Assembly: GCA_904501855.1 (NCBI GenBank)
Contig: CAJGCI010000050.1
Coordinates: forward strand, 1 to 11,581
From: Oscillospiraceae bacterium
Lineage (GTDB): Bacteria > Bacillota > Clostridia > Oscillospirales > Oscillospiraceae
Reading direction: 5' to 3'
Length of the DNA: 11,581 nucleotides
Part shown: positions 1-6,635 of the stretch, piece by piece
Numbering within the stretch: the first letter of the stretch is position 1
Layout of the letters: each line of letters starts with the position of its first letter
The notes under the pieces: model-generated
Databases searched by the model: none
The model's input: the letters and a program-made list of their open reading frames with translations, nothing else
Told to the model about the DNA's origin: nothing
Position numbers and translations under genes: made by a program

Positions 1-72
1 AAGGCTGCACCTGCAAAGAAGGCTGCACCTGCAAAGAAGGCTGCACCTGCAAAGAAGGCAGCTCCTGCAAAG
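1..72 (+). repeat. 18-base in-frame tandem repeat coding KAAPAK
   Basis: The unit AAGGCTGCACCTGCAAAG occurs at 1-18, 19-36 and 37-54 without a difference. A fourth copy at 55-72 differs in two bases, both silent (GCT GCA to GCA GCT). The next 18 bases are a decayed relative (AAAGCAACTGCTTCCAAG). The array runs off the left edge, so the total copy number is unknown. Identical copies suggest recent expansion by slippage or unequal recombination, which would change tail length without breaking the frame. Confidence 0.9.
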
Positions 73-141
73 AAAGCAACTGCTTCCAAGAGCACTACAG
101 CCAAAAAGACTACCACCAAGAAGACCACCGCAAAGAAATAA
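1..141 (+). CDS. C-terminal tail of a lysine/alanine-rich histone-like protein (partial, 5' end outside window)
   Basis: An open frame enters from the left edge and ends in TAA at 139-141, giving the last 46 residues. They consist of KAAPAK repeats (four copies, the first three identical at the DNA level) followed by a Ser/Thr/Lys stretch ending TTAKK. The tail has no acidic or aromatic residues, so it must be highly basic and disordered. Such tails are known on bacterial HU-family and histone-H1-like nucleoid proteins, where they bind DNA non-specifically. I infer that kind of protein, but the folded domain lies outside the window. Basic tails on ribosomal or other RNA-binding proteins are the main alternative. 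A strong terminator follows 18 bases after the stop. Confidence 0.6.
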   Translation, partial: KAAPAKKAAPAKKAAPAKKAAPAKKATASKSTTAKKTTTKKTTAKK

Positions 142-159
142 TCATTGCACAATTAAAAT

Positions 160-192
160 CGCTGCAGGGAAATATCCTTGCAGCGTTTTTTT
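160..192 (+). terminator. Rho-independent terminator of the histone-like gene
   Basis: An 11-base-pair stem (160-170 with 175-185, one G-U pair) closes the loop AATA and is followed by seven T (186-192). It is placed 18 bases after the TAA of the upstream gene. The T-run ends two bases before the ribosome site of the next gene. Confidence 0.93.
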
Positions 193-202
193 CGGAGGAT
201 CA

Positions 203-919
203 ATGGAGTACCGACGGATCTTTTTGACGGGAGACCCCCATGAGGAGTTTGCCCATCTCCATGAAAAACAGAAGACGATGCACATGACCGGGGAAGACCT
301 GCTCATCATCCTTGGAGATGTGGGCGTCAACTGTTATAACGATGACCGGGACATCCGGCTGAAGGAGGATCTCGCCCGGCTTTCTCCCACCGTGCTGTGC
401 CTCCACGGAAATCATGAGCGACGTCCCACCTCACCGGATATCCGGTGGGAGTATGAACCGGTCCCGTGGCAGGGAGGGAAGGCCTACGTGGAGAGCCGGT
501 TCCCCACGCTGATCTTTGCCGAGGAAGGAGAACGGTACCGTATCGGCGGCAGGACCTTCCGAGTCATCGGCGGAGCCTATTCCATCGACAACTATTTTCG
601 GACACTGATGGGTCACCCCTTCTATCCCGACGAACAGCTGTCGCCGGAAGAACGGGATCAGATCCGGCGGCGGATGGAACGGGATGGATGGCAGGAGGAT
701 GTGATCCTTACCCATACCTGTCCCTACTCCGTGCGCCCGGTGGAAAAATTCGTGCCTGGGATCGAGCAGGGTGGAGTGGATACCTCCATGGAGGATTTCC
801 TGGAGGAGATCCTCCGAAAGACTTCCTTCCGTCAATGGTTCTGCGGACACTGGCATGTGGAGAAGACGGTGGGAAAGATCCGCTTCCTCTCCCATGAAGT
901 GGTTTTGCTGGAACCCTGA
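203..919 (+). CDS. Calcineurin-like metallophosphoesterase
   Basis: Predicted 238-residue cytoplasmic protein, with no signal peptide or membrane segment. The metallophosphoesterase motifs appear in order: GDPH (Asp11, His13), GDVG (Asp39), GNHE (Asn70-His71), a single metal-ligand His171 in LTHT, and GHWH (His216, His218). Together these form the two-metal centre that hydrolyses phosphomono- or phosphodiesters in this superfamily. Pro replaces the usual variable residue in the first D-x-H motif, which should not affect the ligands. The length is right for a single-domain enzyme. The ATG at 203 is chosen because GGAGG lies at 194-198. The substrate cannot be told from sequence, and related stand-alone proteins in Firmicutes are mostly uncharacterised. 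The gene sits directly behind a terminator with no clear promoter of its own, so it may depend on read-through from the histone-like gene. It converges on rpoD. Confidence 0.9.
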   Translation: MEYRRIFLTGDPHEEFAHLHEKQKTMHMTGEDLLIILGDVGVNCYNDDRDIRLKEDLARLSPTVLCLHGNHERRPTSPDIRWEYEPVPWQGGKAYVESRFPTLIFAEEGERYRIGGRTFRVIGGAYSIDNYFRTLMGHPFYPDEQLSPEERDQIRRRMERDGWQEDVILTHTCPYSVRPVEKFVPGIEQGGVDTSMEDFLEEILRKTSFRQWFCGHWHVEKTVGKIRFLSHEVVLLEP

Positions 920-928
920 GAGAAAAGA

Positions 929-965
929 AAACGGCTGTGCCATGCGGCACAGCCGTTTGTTGTCT
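929..965. terminator. Bidirectional terminator between phosphoesterase and rpoD
   Basis: A perfect 11-base-pair stem (931-941 with 946-956, loop ATGC) has flanking A2/T2 that can extend it. On the plus strand it is followed by the T-rich TTGTTGTCTTT. Read on the minus strand it is followed by TTTTCTTTTCTCT. It therefore suits both convergent genes, whose stops lie at 917-919 and 966-968. Confidence 0.9.
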
Positions 966-2222
<1,257 letters not shown>

Positions 2223-2234
2223 AAAAAATACAGG

Positions 2235-2243
2235 TTCCTTCCT
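2235..2243 (-). promoter_or_regulatory. Ribosome site deciding the rpoD start
   Basis: The minus strand reads AGGAAGGAA here, then 12 bases (CCTGTATTTTTT) to the ATG at 2222. The spacing is longer than the usual 5-9 bases, which could lower translation. No better start codon lies between the putative promoter and 2222. Confidence 0.55.
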
Positions 2244-2271
2244 GATATTGTCGCGAGTTACACAAATAGAT

Positions 2272-2300
2272 ATGATACCATCAAAAATTCGGGGATTCAA
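2272..2300 (-). promoter_or_regulatory. Putative sigma-A promoter of rpoD
   Basis: The minus strand shows TTGAAT (top 2295-2300), a 17-base spacer and TATCAT (top 2272-2277), matching the consensus at four and five of six positions. The predicted transcript would start near 2265, giving a leader of about 43 bases. The -35 box and spacer overlap an inverted repeat at 2286-2317. If real, rpoD would be transcribed by its own product. Confidence 0.5.
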
Positions 2301-2317
2301 TAACGAACCCCCGAATT
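2286..2317 (-). terminator. Inverted repeat/possible second terminator between lipase and rpoD
   Basis: AATTCGGGG (2286-2294) pairs with CCCCGAATT (2309-2317). A further three pairs sit inside (2296-2298 with 2305-2307) after one mismatch, and the loop is six bases. Read on the minus strand the stem ends in five T, so it could back up the stronger terminator at 2341-2366. It also covers the -35 box of the rpoD promoter candidate, so a regulatory role is possible. Confidence 0.55.
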
Positions 2318-2334
2318 CCGGAAAAAGTTTTTCG

Positions 2335-2366
2335 AAAAAACAGGCATGGCCGGATGGCCATGCCTG
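2335..2366 (-). terminator. Rho-independent terminator of the SLH lipase gene
   Basis: A perfect 11-base-pair stem, CAGGCATGGCC (2341-2351) with GGCCATGCCTG (2356-2366), has loop GGAT. On the minus strand it is followed by six T (opposite 2335-2340). It begins 15 bases after the lipase stop. Confidence 0.93.
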
Positions 2367-2380
2367 TAAGACTGTCGGTA

Positions 2381-4339
2381 TCAGTAGTAGACCGACGGGT
2401 TGTTGACGATCTCCATGCAGTAAGAGGTGATGATCTGGGCAACTTCCGCACGGGTGGCCGTGGCGCCTGGATCGATGACCATTCCTCCGCGTCCGGCAAT
2501 AAGATGCTTGCCGGCGGCCCAGGCCACAGCGTTCTGTGCCCAGCCGGAGACGCTGGAACAATCCGAGAAGGTATCCAGACTCCAGTGGATCTGACGGTTC
2601 CGCGCGTTGTCGTGACAGGCGACGGTATATCCCATCAGAATGGTGGCAAGCTGTTCTCTCGTCACATCGTCATTGGGACGGAAGGTCCCGTCGTCAAATC
2701 CGGCGACGATGCCGTTGGCTGCACACCAGTTGACGGCGGCTTCGTACCAGGAGCCCTTTACCACGTCGCTGAACCGGGAGGCACCGCCGGAGGGCTTGCC
2801 TGCCATGGCGTAGAGGATCTGGGCGATCATGGCACGGGAAAGCTTGCTGTTGGGCGAGAAGGCGCTTCCACCGGTACCGGCCATCAGACCGTTGGTGAGC
2901 ACGTAATCCACTTCCTCATGATACCAGGCGTTTCCGGAGACGTCCTTAAGGGACTTGCTGGGGCAGCCGGCATCACTGGAGGAGCCGAACTTGTCGATCT
3001 GGTCGAGGGCGCGCACATAGAACTGATGGACATTGTCCGGATTCTCATTGAAGAATCCGCCGGCGAATCCGATGTGGTCCATGTTCTGCATGGGCATGAT
3101 GTACCACTGTCCGGGCTCGCAGGCCATGCCTTCCACATAGGAGGTATGTTTGTCGTAAATGCGGTTGCCCTTGTCATCCAGACGGAACGGGCAGTAGCCG
3201 GAGACCATGTTCACCATGCCGTCGTTGGGCTGCCATTCCCGACCGAGACGCTGGGCGGGCACATTGATGGTGGTAAGAGTGTCGCCGTAACCATCCAGGA
3301 AGGATCCCTTGGTGGTGGTGTCCAGCTTACCCATGTTGGCGGACATGGGACGGAAGAGCAGCCACTGACGGTCGTTGGGGATGTTGTCGCCGATGGCCTG
3401 TCCGATATCCGTGGTGCAGCCGTAATACAGCTGATAGTAGATGTTGGGCTGCAGCTGCAGCTCCTTGTTCATCCAGGTGGCGCGGTCTACCCACAGGTCA
3501 TCCAGAGCGTTGTCATGGTGATCCATGAAGTCGGACGTGAGCACACGGATGACGCCCTGCATGAGGGTCTCGTTCTCTTCTTTATAAACATGGAAGTGAT
3601 CCAGATGGGGGTCATAGATCCCCTTGAAGTCGGTGACTTCCAGTGCGCTGCTGAGGTAATGCACCAGACCCGTGATGAACTCACGCATGAACGGGTTGGC
3701 TTCGCAGAAGTCCGAGCCGTTGCTGGGTGCCACCAGCATGGTGACAGAATAGACCCAGTCGGACTTGCCGCCTTCAAAGAAGGGGCTGACGGTCTCGCCG
3801 GCGGCCTTGGCAGCTTCCACTTCCTCCTTGCGTCCGTCGGAGAGGATGTCCACGAAAGTACGTTCCGTGGCACCGCCGAAGCTGTGGCCGAAGAGATTGA
3901 GCTTGTTGGTGGCACTCCACTTGTAGTCCTCCAGCAGGCCCCGTCCGGTGTAGTCGCGGCCGTAGCGTTCATGGCCGTATTTCTTCGAGTGGGCGATACC
4001 GTAGTCGGTGCGGGTGCCGGTGAGCTCCGCGTATAGTTCACAAGCGCGGTCCCAGGCGCTGCACATGGGACCCAGAGCCGGTTTCACCACGTTGTATCCC
4101 TGACTTTCCAGCCAGGTTGCAGTGTCGCCGGTGGTCATGCCCATATGGGGCAGGATCTTATCCAGAACATCGTATTCGCCCCATCCCAGATATCCGTGAA
4201 TGAATACCATGGGATAGTCCTTGGAAGGAGTTCCCGCGCCCTTATCAACGGAAGATGCGGCGGAGACCGGGAACACCAGAAGGCTCAGCATCAGTGCCAG
4301 GCAAATGATGAGAGCCAGACTCTTGCGGTTCTTTTTCAT
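2381..4339 (-). CDS. Secreted family I.5-type lipase with three C-terminal SLH domains
   Basis: A 652-residue exported enzyme. Residues 1-27 form a signal peptide (MKKNRK, a hydrophobic core, cleavage after PVSA). The alpha/beta-hydrolase part (about 41-440) resembles staphylococcal and Geobacillus family I.5 lipases. It has the oxyanion HG at 48-49, nucleophile Ser153 in GHSFGG, probable Asp373 in NDGMVN and probable His422 in MDHIGF. Asp97, His117 and His123 keep the spacing of the zinc ligands of Geobacillus lipase (20 and 6 residues), and Asp281 is a candidate fourth ligand. Three SLH repeats follow (about 464-515, 523-575, 591-645; the second contains DGTFRPN and VTRE), and these typically bind pyruvylated wall polymer. 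The expected role is ester or lipid hydrolysis at the cell surface. The substrate is unproven. The start has AGGGGAAAG seven bases upstream. Own terminator; apparently monocistronic. Confidence 0.9.
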   Translation of the reverse strand: MKKNRKSLALIICLALMLSLLVFPVSAASSVDKGAGTPSKDYPMVFIHGYLGWGEYDVLDKILPHMGMTTGDTATWLESQGYNVVKPALGPMCSAWDRACELYAELTGTRTDYGIAHSKKYGHERYGRDYTGRGLLEDYKWSATNKLNLFGHSFGGATERTFVDILSDGRKEEVEAAKAAGETVSPFFEGGKSDWVYSVTMLVAPSNGSDFCEANPFMREFITGLVHYLSSALEVTDFKGIYDPHLDHFHVYKEENETLMQGVIRVLTSDFMDHHDNALDDLWVDRATWMNKELQLQPNIYYQLYYGCTTDIGQAIGDNIPNDRQWLLFRPMSANMGKLDTTTKGSFLDGYGDTLTTINVPAQRLGREWQPNDGMVNMVSGYCPFRLDDKGNRIYDKHTSYVEGMACEPGQWYIMPMQNMDHIGFAGGFFNENPDNVHQFYVRALDQIDKFGSSSDAGCPSKSLKDVSGNAWYHEEVDYVLTNGLMAGTGGSAFSPNSKLSRAMIAQILYAMAGKPSGGASRFSDVVKGSWYEAAVNWCAANGIVAGFDDGTFRPNDDVTREQLATILMGYTVACHDNARNRQIHWSLDTFSDCSSVSGWAQNAVAWAAGKHLIAGRGGMVIDPGATATRAEVAQIITSYCMEIVNNPSVYY

Positions 4340-4398
4340 TCTTTCCCCTTTCTCTTTTTCGGATCTGTTTCCCCGCAGACCCTTTTTCGTTTCTCTCC

Positions 4399-4415
4399 GG
4401 ACTGAAAATCAGTCC
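4399..4415 (-). other. Perfect hairpin at the start of the lipase leader
   Basis: GGACTGA, loop AAA, TCAGTCC forms a seven-base-pair palindromic hairpin about 60 bases before the lipase ATG. It has no T-run on the minus strand and so is not an obvious terminator. It lies at or just after the start point implied by the weak promoter candidate, where it could protect the RNA 5' end or serve as an operator. Confidence 0.5.
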
Positions 4416-4423
4416 ACAGCAAT

Positions 4424-4452
4424 ATCTTAAGGATTTAAATCAGCAGATACAA
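4424..4452 (-). promoter_or_regulatory. Weak promoter candidate for the SLH lipase
   Basis: The minus strand has TTGTAT (top 4447-4452), 17 bases, then TAAGAT (top 4424-4429), with three and four consensus matches. The spacing is right but the boxes are poor. The rest of 4340-4539 is AT-rich and holds no gene, and other promoters there cannot be excluded. Confidence 0.3.
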
Positions 4453-4534
4453 CGTCTCTGACGGATTTTCATGGATTTAGACAAAAAATGGTATTTTGTA
4501 TAGATAAAATGGATAATATGTGGAGAATAGGATA

Positions 4535-4568
4535 CAAAAACCCGGAGACCAATTTGCGGTCTCCGGGT
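4535..4568 (-). terminator. Rho-independent terminator of the nitroreductase-like gene
   Basis: An 11-base-pair stem (4540-4550 with 4558-4568; core CCCGGAGACC) has a seven-base loop. On the minus strand it is followed by five T. It lies 17 bases after the stop of the 4586-5107 gene. Confidence 0.92.
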
Positions 4569-4585
4569 GTGTTGATCCGGGATCT

Positions 4586-5107
4586 TCAGAATTGTTCATG
4601 ATGGACGGGAGGGCTGGTCAGTACGGGTTCCTCCGCGGGTTCCGGATCTTGAGCCGGCATGCCCAGGGACAGGATGGCTTCCACGGCATAGTGTTCCGGG
4701 ATCTGAAGCAGCTTCCGTACATTCTCCTCGCAGGTGGCGTCCCCGCCGGAGCGGAGCCGGCACTGCACCCAGCAGGAACCGATGTCCAGGTCAACGGCTT
4801 GAAGCTGCATGTAGGTCATGACGATGGAAGTATCTTCGATCCATACATCGGACCGGAGGGTGTCCCCCAGGACCACGACGGCACAGGATGCCTGTGCAAG
4901 CATGGCAGCTCCGGCGCACTTGCACCGGGAAAGGGCCTCCAGGGTATCCCGGTCCCGTACGGCGATCAGTTCCACCGAACGGATGTTCCGGCTGCTGGGA
5001 GCCAGGAGCCCCGTTTTCAGGATCCGGTCCAGGTCCTCTTCCGGGACCGGGGATCCGGAGTAGAGCCGGACGCTGCGGCGCCGGCGGGCAAGTTCGGAAA
5101 AATTCAT
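4586..5107 (-). CDS. Nitroreductase-family protein (FMN-dependent oxidoreductase)
   Basis: A 173-residue cytoplasmic protein of the nitroreductase fold. Residues 8-14 (RRRRSVR) and 36-41 (APSSRN) match the N-terminal FMN-phosphate-binding pattern. WIEDTS (89-94) corresponds to the common W-x-x-D-A/T-S segment, and LGMP (148-151) to the C-terminal FMN-contacting turn. Family members are usually flavin-binding homodimers reducing nitro compounds, quinones or other acceptors with NAD(P)H. The substrate here is unknown. The length matches the short clostridial members. The ATG at 5107 has GAGGTG six bases upstream. The gene follows the 151-residue unknown by 60 bases, but a terminator-like hairpin sits in that gap, so the two may be only partly co-transcribed. 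The tail after about 153 is acidic and proline-rich and probably unstructured. Confidence 0.87.
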   Translation of the reverse strand: MNFSELARRRRSVRLYSGSPVPEEDLDRILKTGLLAPSSRNIRSVELIAVRDRDTLEALSRCKCAGAAMLAQASCAVVVLGDTLRSDVWIEDTSIVMTYMQLQAVDLDIGSCWVQCRLRSGGDATCEENVRKLLQIPEHYAVEAILSLGMPAQDPEPAEEPVLTSPPVHHEQF

Positions 5108-5121
5108 GACAGCACCTCATC

Positions 5122-5156
5122 AAAAAGTGCGGAAAAAGCGCAGGGCCTTTTCCGCA
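5122..5156 (-). terminator. Terminator-like hairpin directly before the nitroreductase ribosome site
   Basis: Nine perfect pairs (5128-5136 with 5148-5156, TGCGGAAAA/TTTTCCGCA) enclose an 11-base loop. On the minus strand the stem is followed by CTTTTT, and the GAGGTG ribosome site starts within ten bases. It starts 11 bases after the stop of the 151-residue gene, which it would terminate, fully or partly. Confidence 0.7.
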
Positions 5157-5167
5157 GGATGTTCTTA

Positions 5168-5623
5168 TTATTGTTTCCAGCTGGGACCCCAGCCGTCTTC
5201 CGGGACGTCCTCGTCGTCCTGCTGCCAGGAACGCATGTCCGGTATGGCAGGGAGCATGGTCTCCATCAGACCCTGATAGAAATTGGTCAGACGGATCTCT
5301 CTGGCGACGGAGGGAAGATTGCAGGCCCATCCGTACAGCAGGAAAGCGCCGTATTTCCGGTCATACTGATCCGAGTCAGGACGGTGGCGGTAGACCAGAT
5401 CCCGTCCACACTGCATCCAGTGTTCCGGCAGATCACTGAAGTGGTAGAAGCGTTTCATGGTGACACTGATCTCCCAGTCACCGGTCTGGGAGATGGCTTC
5501 CACCGCATAGCCCCGCTGATGCATCTCGTACAGGGCGGGAAACAGAGTCTGATCATAGGCAGGCTCCTTGCTGTCCACCGGCTCCTCCGGAAGGAGGGAA
5601 GATGCTTTTGAATTGTCTGTCAT
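5168..5623 (-). CDS. Unrecognised 151-residue cytoplasmic protein
   Basis: I do not recognise this protein. It has no signal peptide or membrane segment. Residues 1-22 are polar, and a compact middle follows rich in aromatic residues (LYEMHQRGYAVEAIS, then WEISVTMKRFYHFSDLP, then YGAFLLYGWACNLP). The last 20 residues are acidic and end DGWGPSWKQ. The ATG at 5623 is chosen over an in-frame ATG at 5638 because GGAGGTGATC, a ten-base match to the 16S anti-Shine-Dalgarno end, sits at top 5626-5635 with ideal spacing, whereas the upstream ATG overlaps it. The gene has its own good promoter candidate and a terminator-like hairpin after the stop. This suggests a real, reasonably well expressed gene. 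The next gene downstream is the nitroreductase-like protein, and no functional link is evident. Confidence 0.82.
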   Translation of the reverse strand: MTDNSKASSLLPEEPVDSKEPAYDQTLFPALYEMHQRGYAVEAISQTGDWEISVTMKRFYHFSDLPEHWMQCGRDLVYRHRPDSDQYDRKYGAFLLYGWACNLPSVAREIRLTNFYQGLMETMLPAIPDMRSWQQDDEDVPEDGWGPSWKQ

Positions 5624-5625
5624 AT

Positions 5626-5635
5626 GATCACCTCC
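5626..5635 (-). promoter_or_regulatory. Consensus-strength ribosome site of the 151-residue gene
   Basis: The minus strand reads GGAGGTGATC, complementary over ten bases to the 3' end of 16S rRNA, with GGAGG seven bases from the ATG at 5623. It settles the start codon, since the alternative ATG at 5638 lies just upstream of it. Confidence 0.9.
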
Positions 5636-5662
5636 CATGTGATGGTGTACGCTTGTTTGTAT

Positions 5663-5690
5663 ACTCTACTGGTTTTTCGGAAAATGTCAA
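5663..5690 (-). promoter_or_regulatory. Sigma-A promoter of the 151-residue gene
   Basis: The minus strand carries a perfect TTGACA (top 5685-5690), a 16-base spacer and TAGAGT (top 5663-5668, four of six matches). It lies in the 80-base gap after the lipoprotein gene, giving a leader of about 35 bases. I saw no terminator hairpin for the lipoprotein gene in this gap, so read-through from it is also possible. Confidence 0.65.
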
Positions 5691-5703
5691 GGAGCGGAGA
5701 CGG

Positions 5704-6483
5704 TCAGGATCCAGTGCGGGAACCAATGACGAATCCGGTCCAGGCGCCTTCCCCGGGGGCATCGGAGATGCAGTTTTTATAACTGACCGTGCCGTTGCCG
5801 CTGCGCCATTTGGCGCCTTCGAAGGAGACGGTCCCCAGAGTGGAGGGAGACATCCCGGAGGAGATGGTAAACAACAGTCCGTCGCTCCATTTCAGATCGT
5901 TCAGATGGATATAGCCCGTATCCATCAGTTCGTTGATGGACAGCTCCAGAGGCACGGCCTTGTGCCGGCTGGCAAAGGCCCATGCGATGGCCGAACGCTC
6001 CACCGTTGTCAGGCTCCCTGGGGCGTCGCTGAGATCCACGCTGATGTACTCAATGTCATCGTTCAGCTCGGTGTTGTCATACCAAAGGGTGTCCAGCACC
6101 TTGAGATACAGGGAACACAGATCGTAAAAGGCTCCGTCGGTGCTGCGGGTCATGTTCTTCCGGCTGGTTGGAACGGAAAGGGAAACGGCACCGGAGATGC
6201 GGGCCGGCATGGTCTCTTCTACCGAACCGGTAAATGCCACATCCACCATCATACCGTTGGCCAGATCCTCCGGAGATCCCTTTTTGTCCCCGACAGTGAT
6301 CTTCAGTCCCTCGGTGGGGAGCTGGTACACCTGATCGCCCGCCAGGATCAGAGAACCCGTGCCGGCGCCGTCGATGATGCGCAGATGCAGGCTCTGTTCT
6401 TTGCGGCCTGCATCCTTTCCGCAGGCGCACAGGAGCAGAACCAGCATGCTCAGTATTAAGATGGATGCGATGGCCTTTCTCAT
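5704..6483 (-). CDS. Unrecognised lipoprotein
   Basis: A 259-residue protein with a lipoprotein signal: MRKAIAS, a hydrophobic core (8-18) and a lipobox ending L-C-A-C, with Cys21 the likely lipidated residue (Cys19 is an alternative). The mature part has a short N-terminal region, about 32-103, whose pattern of strands and the GMMVDVAFTG segment suggests a small beta-barrel. A mixed region follows to about 190. The C-terminal stretch contains LKWSDG, GTVSFEGAKW and a final WTGFVIG. I do not recognise a family. The ATG at 6483 is chosen because AAGGAG lies seven bases upstream and the lipoprotein signal starts there, although the frame stays open to 6651. It lies between two SLH-anchored hydrolase genes on the same strand, so a membrane-surface role is likely. 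No terminator was seen after it. Confidence 0.85.
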   Translation of the reverse strand: MRKAIASILILSMLVLLLCACGKDAGRKEQSLHLRIIDGAGTGSLILAGDQVYQLPTEGLKITVGDKKGSPEDLANGMMVDVAFTGSVEETMPARISGAVSLSVPTSRKNMTRSTDGAFYDLCSLYLKVLDTLWYDNTELNDDIEYISVDLSDAPGSLTTVERSAIAWAFASRHKAVPLELSINELMDTGYIHLNDLKWSDGLLFTISSGMSPSTLGTVSFEGAKWRSGNGTVSYKNCISDAPGEGAWTGFVIGSRTGS

Positions 6484-6546
6484 GACGATCTCCTTTAGCC
6501 TTCCCCCCGGCCAGAGATTCCGAAACGGATCCTTTCTTCTGTTTTT

Positions 6547-6552
6547 ATTGTA
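6547..6552 (-). promoter_or_regulatory. Possible -10 box of the lipoprotein gene
   Basis: The minus strand reads TACAAT, a five-of-six match, in the AT-rich part of the 152-base gap upstream of the lipoprotein gene. No good -35 box is present at 16-18 bases, so the call rests on the -10 match and position only. Confidence 0.3.
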
Positions 6553-6580
6553 AAACAAACCGTGGGAGAAAAACAGAGGG

Positions 6581-6612
6581 AAAACAAAAACCGCCGGGAA
6601 AAATCCCGGCGG
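6581..6612 (-). terminator. Rho-independent terminator of the SLH/SGNH-hydrolase gene
   Basis: A nine-base-pair perfect stem, CCGCCGGGA (6591-6599) with TCCCGGCGG (6604-6612), has loop AAAA. On the minus strand TTTTTGTTTT follows. It starts 23 bases after the stop of the gene at 6636. Confidence 0.93.
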
Positions 6613-6635
6613 AAACAGTTGAATCGATATGAAGA

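Noticed and set aside
1..72. Repeats at the left edge as a CRISPR array
   Set aside because: The 18-base units are directly adjacent without spacers and encode an in-frame KAAPAK peptide.
2223..2561. N-terminal extension of the rpoD frame by 113 residues
   Set aside because: It would run through the lipase terminator, the lipase 3' end and the rpoD promoter candidate, and the extra sequence is unlike any sigma factor.
2354..4036. 560-residue plus-strand open frame opposite the SLH lipase
   Set aside because: It has no ribosome site, resembles no protein family, and mirrors a strongly supported lipase gene. High-GC codon use on the minus strand opens such frames.
4520..6459. Plus-strand open frames opposite the nitroreductase, the 151-residue gene and the lipoprotein
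   Set aside because: The opposite strand has ribosome sites, promoters, a lipobox and flavin motifs. These frames have none.
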